Shown in pieces: positions 57,364 to 64,000 of a stretch of 64,000 nucleotides of DNA. The notes under the pieces are model-generated. The model did no database searches, was not told the origin of the DNA, and worked only from the letters and a program-made list of their open reading frames with translations. The stretch lies in NCBI GenBank assembly GCA_037962975.1, contig CM075670.1, positions 83,269,501 through 83,333,500 of the forward strand, read 5' to 3'. Position numbers and translations under genes: made by a program. Source of the DNA: Clitoria ternatea (lineage: Eukaryota; Streptophyta; Magnoliopsida; Fabales; Fabaceae). How positions within the stretch are numbered: position 1 is the first letter of the stretch; every line of letters begins with the position of its first letter.

Positions 57364-59994
57364 TTATGGTGGCCTCCTTTCCTCCGTCCTTTCCTTCGTC
57401 TGGGCTCCTCCACCTCCGGGCTCTCCTTCCTTAGTAATGCTTTCTTGGGCAGCACCTTCGGGGCACGGAGTGGATGATAGAGGCTCCATACTCTGGCCTT
57501 CAGGAAGAAAAGGTATCTCATAAAGAGAAGTGGCAGGATCCTCGTGCCGGCCATCACTTTTAACCTCAACCAGTTTCCCTACATGAAACTCATAGAACGG
57601 ATGAAGCCCATATAACTTGACTTTTACGCTAGGGTTAGGGTAAAAGATCTGGTGAACAGCTAGGTCGAAGGATTCAAAGGCGATGTTTTTGTAAATTTCT
57701 ACAGCCTTGCTCGCCTTGGCCTTGGAAGCAGCCAACCTTTGTCGTAGTTTGACATTCTCCTCCTCTATGGACCTAGTTGTTGCACTTCCCTACTTTAACT
57801 CCTAAATTTAAGCTAATAACTCCTTCTCCCTGGCTTCTCATTCCTTAGCATTCTTCTTTCTGCCGACCTCTACTACAGCAAGATCTTCATTCAGCTTATC
57901 AGACTTCTTCTTCTCAAGCTGGAGCTCCTCTCGCAGAAGGGGAATAGACTTGTTTTCTTGTTAAAGTTTAGAAACTTGTCGCTCTAAAGACTTGTTCGTC
58001 ATATGAAGATGACTTATTTCAACAACTCGATCATTCTCTAAGTCTTTGGCTTTCTTCAGCTCTGTCTCAATTCCCCTTGCAGTTTCTGCTTGTTTAGCTA
58101 CCCAGGCCTTCCTCATTGTGATGTCGGCTTCAAGTTTTTCAACTTGTTCCATGTAATCCGTCATCTTGCTCAGGGAATTTAGCAGGCCTGAGAGCGGCCG
58201 ACCTTGCAAGCTTCTCTTACTTCAGCGGCCTCAAGAGAAGGACGGAGGCAGTATCGCGGCTTGGGGAGTGTTGCTGGCATGGAATCCTGATACCACAGGA
58301 AAGGAGAGAGGAAAGACTCCTTCGGAGGAGAGTGAATGATGGGAATTTCATTATCCGACCTCGTCCCTGAGACGGTGTTTGAGGGGAGAGTGAGGGGGAT
58401 TCCACTGGCTTCTTCCCCTTGTCCTTCTTTGATATGCCAGACTCCTCTAAAGTCATTTGTTTCTTCCTAGGGGGCTCGTCAGTGGAAGGCTTCTTCTTAT
58501 CCGCGGCCTTGACCAAAATTCTCCTCATTTTCTTCTCAGGGACGGGCTGCTCTTGTTGTTGAGCTGTTTCTTCGTCACTCTCTTCCTCATTTAGAGGCAC
58601 ATTGTCCCCCACTTCAGAGGTCAGTGGGATTGTTGGGGCTTCGGCTTAAAGGAATTCCTCTTGGCCTGTATTATTTTTGTCAGAGGAAAAATCATCATCC
58701 GCTAACATGGACTTCAGTGAAAGCATATCGGTGAAGATTTTTTCAATTTGGTCTACAAAGAAGAAAAACAACATAAGTACTAAGGTCAAAGCTAGATATT
58801 TTAAGAAATAGTTATAAAGCAGACATAAGGATAAGAGAGTGGATGTTTACTAAGGTATTTATCCCTAACAGCGGCACTCTCAAGGAGATGCTTGTAGGAG
58901 AAACCCTTAAGGGCCGCTGAGCAAGACCTCAGAGCACTCAGCACCTCCACAGAGTGTGGCGAAAGCTCGTCCTTCTCGGTATAGTAAGCACGGCTGACGA
59001 GCAAAAAATGCTCATGAGTCTAGCTCCTAGGGAACTTCAATATCCCCTCCTTGTTTTTCCAGAATATTGGCTTATTTGGTTGCACCCGAATCTGTGTATA
59101 ATACTGTTTGAAGGAGTGCCCATCAATCTTTGCAGATTCATTGATGATTCTTGAATCACATCGAAGCGTGATGAATCCAAGATTGCCCTTCTTATTTGAA
59201 CGATGAACCACTTGGCAATAATAAAAGAGCTTAGCCACAGTAGGTTTGAAATTAAAGTGCTCTCCGAGGACCTCTAGAGCACGGAGGAGACCCCATCCGT
59301 TTTGATGCAATTACGAAGGGGCGCACTCTAGAAAATGTAGGACGACCATCTGGAATTCTGTCAAAGGAAAGCGTACGCCCATATTTGGGAAAACAAAGTC
59401 GTACATATATACCGACCTCTTATCAGGGACTCAATGACAAATCCTTTCCATTGGCCGGGGTGCGAGAATGAGGAAGCGGCTCTTGTACTTATCTTTAGAA
59501 TAAACCTTGAAGGGTGGAGTGACCGTACCCCCATCTTCCCTTGCTTGGTGAGAGGCAATCTCTTTAAACTCTTCTTCAACCCAACAGTATGGGTGTGCCC
59601 GATTTAGCCATTCCTAGTTGAGCCGGTGTGCCACCACGTTGACACACCCTTCAGCGGTGCGGAGGATAAGCGTTTCCCCAGACCCCGGAATTTTCATCTC
59701 GCCCTGAGCATGCTGAAAGGCTTCGACGCTGTGATAAAAGGCAACATCGTCAGAGAGGTACCTATCCGTACTCGATTCACTATTAGAGTGACTAGTAGCC
59801 CTCGAGCTGGAGGAACCCTCAGGGCGATGCCTAACCACTGGCCGCTGTAAGGAGGAAGTTTTGACCCTCTCTGAGCGATGAGACCCAGCCACTGGGAGAC
59901 CCACAGGGATCCTCCCACCATAGTGGCCTGAGGGGGCATGAGAACTTTGTCTCTCCCTATTTGAGGTACCAGCGAAGATTCGCCTAGAGAGCAT
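57364..59994 (-). pseudogene. Antisense ORF of the Tat element (putative gypsy-type transposon family), with predicted intron
   Basis: Opposite strand to gag-pol. From ATG at 59994: a basic, serine-rich N-terminus, then HQNGWGLLRALEVLGEHFNF-KPT, close to the remembered conserved core of the family called putative gypsy type transposon (Transposase_28). After a predicted intron (58850-58753) comes an acidic/basic segment (KKMRRILVKAADKKKPST), a long coiled coil (58209-57730; VEKLEADITMRKAWVAKQAE...) and a C-terminal NPSVKVKLYGLHPFYEF segment ending at 57364. At least seven stops or frame changes. Function of this protein class is unknown. Confidence 0.78.
58753..58850 (-). other. Predicted 98-bp intron in the antisense ORF
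   Basis: Minus-strand donor TTAGTAAACATCC at 58850 and acceptor TTTTTCTTCTTTGTAG ending at 58753, a good polypyrimidine tract. The text before (SAAVRDKYL) and after (DQIEKIFTDMLSLKSML) fits one protein. Confidence 0.55.
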
Positions 59995-60600
59995 GGTTGA
60001 GGTTTAAAGGAATTTCAAGAAACACAAGTTCAAAAAGAAGGGATAAGTGAGGTTACCTAAAGAAAGTTAAGGTTGGAAGTGGAGGAAACTTCACAAAAAT
60101 GGCAGCAACGGTTTCTTCAAAATTTCTGCAGAGTTTCGCTAAAGCTTGAAGGAAAATATGATTTCTGAAATTTACCAAGTCCCCATTTTCTAGGTAATGA
60201 AGATGTCCAACCGTCAGTCAGAAGGCATGTTGTTTGAAGCAAAATGCAACGTCATCGAGCCGAACAATGTAGTCATTTCAAGCCCAAGCACACGAAAATG
60301 GCGACGATTCATGAAAAAGTACCTTTCAAAATGGGCCAAAAATTCAAATTTTAGGCCCATAACAGCCCAGCGATGGTTACACATTTGGAGCAATAATGAC
60401 TGATAAATGCTTATTTTATGATTAAATTCATGACTCAATTAGACCCATTTTCTGAATAACTTAACTAAACTGATAAATAATTGAGCATGATTTTGATTAT
60501 AAAGAAAGTATTAAGAAAAGAAGCTTGAAATGTAAAAATCAGTAAAGAAATTGTTAAAAGCCTTGAAGAAACAAAGAAACACCAGAGCATCAAGCAAGGA

Positions 60601-61165
60601 CGCTTGAGCGTGGTACACTGCACGCTTGAGCGTGGAAGAAACAAAAGCTTACGCTGCCCATGCGCCCAAGCGAAATAATGAAGAACACACCAACAGCCTC
60701 TCACGCTTGAGCGTGAGCCCGAGCTCGCTCAAGCGTGACTCCATGCATGACTGGCGCTCAAGCGTGACTATATGGAGCTCAAGCGTGACTCAATTGAAAG
60801 AGGAACAGCATCAGGATCATCTCACGCTCAAGCGTGGGAAGAAGCCGCTTGGGCGTGAACCCGACCCCGCTTGAGCGTGGCTTGAGCGTGGAATATATCT
60901 GTTAAGATAGAAGAGCTCGCTTAAGCGTGACAGATTTAGCTTGGGCGAAGATGAAAGAGTATCAGGAAATGTCTCACGCTTGAGCGAGACAAGGAGGCGC
61001 TCAAGCGTGAACCCGAGTGCGCCTGAGCGTGAAGTAAGCGTGGATCAAGCGTATGCTAAACAACCACGCTTAAGCATGGTTAAGGAAGCTCGAGCGCGAG
61101 ACAACCAGTGAACACCAGTACCCTTCACGCTTGAGCGTGACCACTAAGCTCAAGCGTGACTCATG
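60601..61165 (+). repeat. Paired CGCTTGAGCG / CGCTCAAGCG array
   Basis: Pairs at 60601/60623 (22 bp), 60704/60726 (22), 60755/60776 (21), 60825/60846 (21) and 60846/60868 (22), with more, less regular copies to 61165. Most copies are extended to CACGCTTGAGCGTG. All are upstream of the TATA box at 61301. Confidence 0.9.
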
Positions 61166-61300
61166 CAGTATGGGATTTCTAATTTAATATTCACCAATGG
61201 TGCGATACCAACTCACCCACTTTCTTGTGTTTCTACAAGTCTCTGAAAGATGCTGCATGGGTTCTACGCAAGTGGGCAAGGGAAGCTGAACCATAACTCC

Positions 61301-61307
61301 TATAAAT
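61301..61307 (+). promoter_or_regulatory. TATA box of the nested Athila-like LTR
   Basis: CTCCTATAAATCAAGC, about 140 bp after the last palindrome of the array. Confidence 0.6.
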
Positions 61308-62491
61308 CAAGCTGCAAACAAATCATAATATATCCATCATCCCTGTAATCCCCTGTATTTCCCTCATAATCCAACCTTTTCCATTATCTTTTGTATTTAT
61401 ATTTTGAGGGTGAAAATGCAAAGCATGAGTAACTAAACTCCCTTATGGGATTGGCTGTAATCCATTCAACACTGAAGTAATGCTATTGTAAGTTTTTATT
61501 CAGTAATGAGATTTGATAAGTTTCTGTATTTCCTTCTGCGTTTAATGCCTGAAAGTACTTGATCACTATTTTCTTGTTTTAAGTTTTCTCAAGTATGTTG
61601 GGAAGTGACTTTTGAAAGCAGATCTGAAAGAAATACTTATTGTGAGTAGATAGCCAGGGATGGCGTCTAACGCAATAAACGTCAAAACAATCGATCGATA
61701 ATGCTGGGATGATTTCAAAGTGACTGAGGGATCAGCGGTTTGAAATCATTCTTATGAATTTTGTAGTCGAGGGATCGATATAAATGACTTTGATTGTGAC
61801 GTAGAAATTATCTTTTCGATTTATTTATATAAAAACTTATGCAGCTTACAGAAGGTGAAGATGTGATGAAGCCAATCCCTGTTTTACAAAATTGATTTCT
61901 CTCAAAAACCATTCATTGTTATCTTTTACAAAATTTCACTCTCTGTTATTTATTACTTTTTCATTCAACATCATTCATCACAAAACAAACTAAAAACCTT
62001 CTGCCTAATCAATTCAAAACTAAGATCTTCATTCTAACACCTCCCTAGTGGAACGACAACTATACTGTATTACAACTTCTGTGTTTAAACTTGGCATAAG
62101 CATTACATTGAGTTCATATTCTACAAACCTGATTCTCTTTCATTGAACTCTTCATTCCAAATATCTCAGAAATATACCATCAATGACTCACGTGCTAAAA
62201 GCATTTATTGTCCAATTATTCAGAGCGTTAATGCACTTCAGCAGTCACTTAAATACCAAGAGTTACGAGTTTCAAAAACTCTTGGGATTCCCCTCACTAT
62301 GAATCTTTGTCTAAATCTGTTGTAGGAACATTATGAGAGCGGTGTCTTCACTCGTAGAATAGCCCAACATGCAATATATCAACATGGAACTTATACGCGT
62401 TTTGACAAGTGCTTTTGCATGTAACATCGGCATCTAGACCTCTTGTAAACAACATAGCTTATATGAGCAACTTAACAGTGCCTCATACAAG

Positions 62492-62503
62492 CTAGGGGAC
62501 AGA
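62492..62503 (+). other. Polypurine tract of the Tat element
   Basis: CTAGGGGACAGA directly before the 3' LTR. Confidence 0.7.
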
Positions 62504-63222
62504 TGATCCGGTCTAGATACCGGTCTCCAGACTAAGATGTCATCTTGTCTATTCAGGAAGGTTAACTGGTATCACAGGCAAACATTCGGACTATAAAAAT
62601 ATCGTGCTAGGCGTTCTTCTTTCACCGTTTATCTGTGATAACACTTAGGACATCGTATAACCTGATCCGGTTTCACTATTCTGTTATACATAACCGTTCA
62701 CCTATACTTCGAGAGGATAAATGGCTTTTCTACTTCCCATAATTGATACCCTGCACAGCAGAAAGTATCTACATTACCCGTCAAAAAGTACAAAGTACAG
62801 CTACAGGATTGATACATAGAAAAGGTGGATCTTCCCCATTCTTATGTCAGAATCCTACTCTGATCATGGAACTACTCTTGATCGTACACTGAGCATTGAA
62901 CTACTCTGGATAGTATGCTGAACACGGCATCAGAGTCTAATAGCCCTACTTGTGCCTAACAACTCATTTCCCATGCTCAGCTATAAATAGTCGATTTTCA
63001 TGGATACACAAGGTTACATTGTTCTAACTTTCTACACACTATTGCATTGATCAAGTATTCTCTGTGTTCTCATTCACTTCACTGACTAGAGCATCAGAGA
63101 ATCTTCACAGGTGACACCACCTTTCGCCCCCATCAACGTGAAAGCTTGGTGTAAAGGATCTCCAGGACAATAAGACCGGACTCTCCCATTGAGAGGTCAG
63201 ATTATAATACCGGATACCCACT
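62504..63222 (+). repeat. Tat 3' LTR
   Basis: Starts TGATCCGGTCTAGATACC; colinear with 50056-50768 at about 90% identity. Its similarity to the 5' LTR stops at GGATACCCACT, several bases before the expected end. Confidence 0.9.
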
Positions 63223-63293
63223 GTATCGGTATATAAATACTCAAACCTTAAACTTTTATGGCTGGTTCCTAGTCTGGATCCTTGACCCCGGAC
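63223..63293. other. 71-bp junction sequence of unknown origin
   Basis: Lies between the shortened Tat 3' LTR and the second copy of the 480-bp flank. No match seen elsewhere in the window. Looks like filler DNA at a repair junction. Confidence 0.6.
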
Positions 63294-63774
63294 TAAGCTA
63301 GATTTACGAGTTTGGGGTTAATTTGGAATTATTGAGTAATGGGTGTTTTTCTATATGTAGCTTAATAATTGATTTTGGACAAAATTCTATCTTTGGGAGT
63401 GTCGTTAGTACAAGTATGGAAGAGGGACATAGCTTGAGCACATGGGTATTGAATATTCTACCAAGACACTACCATTTTTTTTTATTGATTTGAATGTATT
63501 GAGTAATAATGGTGTATTGATATTGTGTGATGTTATGATGATTGATGATGAATTTATAATTTATGATATTAATCGTGTATCGAATTATGATTGTGAATGA
63601 CAATGGCAAATATAGATGATATTGTAATTGATGATGATAGTTGATGTTGGAATAGAATGATGATGATGATTGGGATAATAATTTAATGATATTAATATTA
63701 TGGATGATTGTTGTGGTGCATGATGATGACGACAATGATGAAATTAATAAGATGATGACCTCCTAGTGAGGATT
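63294..63774 (+). repeat. 480-bp direct repeat flanking the Tat element, right copy
   Basis: About 97% identical to 49576-50055, ending at the same GTGAGGATT where the left copy meets the Tat 5' LTR, and then continuing into host LTR sequence (AATGCCAATGAAGG). Confidence 0.92.
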
Positions 63775-64000
63775 AATGCCAATGAAGGAAAAATGTGCAT
63801 AAGAATTACTTAGTGATGAGTTTTTATGCTTACATTATGCATCATATTTATTTGGCCGCACAAGAGGATGCAAGGGACTCTTGTTGCCAACCTTGGTGGG
63901 GGTGGCTTTATGAATAGGCAAGAAAGCCATGTAGGTCAAGAAGGACCCAACTGCTCTGCGTTAGTGTATCCTAAAACTGACCCGCAACACCATATTTATT
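63775..64000 (+). mobile_element. Tekay-type LTR, right part
   Basis: Presumed continuation of 47695-50055 after the Tat insertion. No ORF. Runs off the window. Confidence 0.4.

Larger units (their letters stand above)
60401..62096 (+). mobile_element. Athila-like solo LTR nested in the Tat 3' region
   Basis: Starts TGATAAATGCTTATTTTATG; ends near CTGTGTTTAAACTTGGCA. Its distal part (GTCGAGGGATCGATATAAAT, CCCTAGTGGAACGACAACTA) parallels the complement of the Athila LTR at 9183-10737 (GATCCCTCGTG..., GTTCCACTGGGA). TATA box 61301-61307. No interior and no clean target-site repeat (ATGAC versus TAAGC), so borders are approximate. Confidence 0.6.
50056..63222 (+). mobile_element. Tat-type Ty3/gypsy element, nearly full length but inactive
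   Basis: Paired LTRs (50056-50774, 62504-63222; about 90% identical by eye), primer region, gag, protease, RT, two RNase H domains, integrase without chromodomain, then a long antisense ORF before the polypurine tract. Two RNase H domains and an antisense ORF define the Tat/Ogre/Retand lineage. Stops, frameshifts and lost catalytic residues show that it is dead. An Athila-like LTR (60401-62096) is nested near the 3' end. Confidence 0.92.

Overview
This is nuclear DNA from a plant, most likely a papilionoid (phaseoloid) legume. That assignment rests on remembered likeness of the Athila/Calypso-type, Tat-type and Tekay-type Ty3/gypsy elements to legume repeats, and I could not run a search to test it. 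I see no ordinary host gene, tRNA, rRNA or CRISPR array. The whole 64 kb reads as nested, decayed retrotransposons with one hAT DNA transposon, as expected of gene-poor (pericentromeric-like) heterochromatin.

Layout. (1) 952-10737, minus strand: an Athila-type element with 5' LTR, tRNA-Asp-type primer site, broken gag and protease, no RT-RNaseH-integrase, and an env-position ORF. It is split by a 3.6 kb Tekay-type solo LTR (3248-6866). (2) 10738-21251: three further Tekay-type LTRs, one cut by a 1.6 kb solo LTR. (3) 21373-41290, minus strand: a broken Tat-type element (gag, protease, RT). It was invaded by a 1.3 kb solo LTR, a hAT element, and a 14.6 kb non-autonomous LTR element (23556-38116) with 5.2 kb LTRs and a protein-free 2.6 kb interior. 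One of those LTRs carries an Athila solo LTR, and the other preserves the empty site. (4) 42868-47687: another Tekay-type LTR holding a 1.4 kb solo LTR. (5) 47695-64000: a Tekay-type LTR holding a 1.3 kb solo LTR and a nearly complete but dead Tat-type element (50056-63222). The Tat element has an antisense ORF and a further Athila-like LTR inside it.

Insertion borders are often exact. Target-site duplications were read for eight insertions: GACAT, ATAAG, AGGTG, GGGTA and GTGGTAAA are perfect, and three others match at 4 of 5 bases.

Two patterns go beyond standard annotation. First, several unrelated LTR families carry arrays of a short self-complementary motif, a different one per family (ACGCGT, GAATCGATTC, TAATCGATTA, CGCTTGAGCG, CGCTYAGGCG). 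The motif sits in pairs 18, 20 or 21-22 bp apart, and the pairs recur with fixed periods (52, 71 or 93 bp). In non-Tekay LTRs these lie upstream of the TATA box. In the Athila element the same ACGCGT pairs occur both in the LTR and upstream of the env-position ORF. Second, Tekay-type LTRs carry runs of tiny hairpins with a constant loop and changing, still complementary stems, in the part expected to be transcribed. The clearest run is 18731-19110, with about a dozen stems around T-GRG-A loops. How these work, if they do, is inference.
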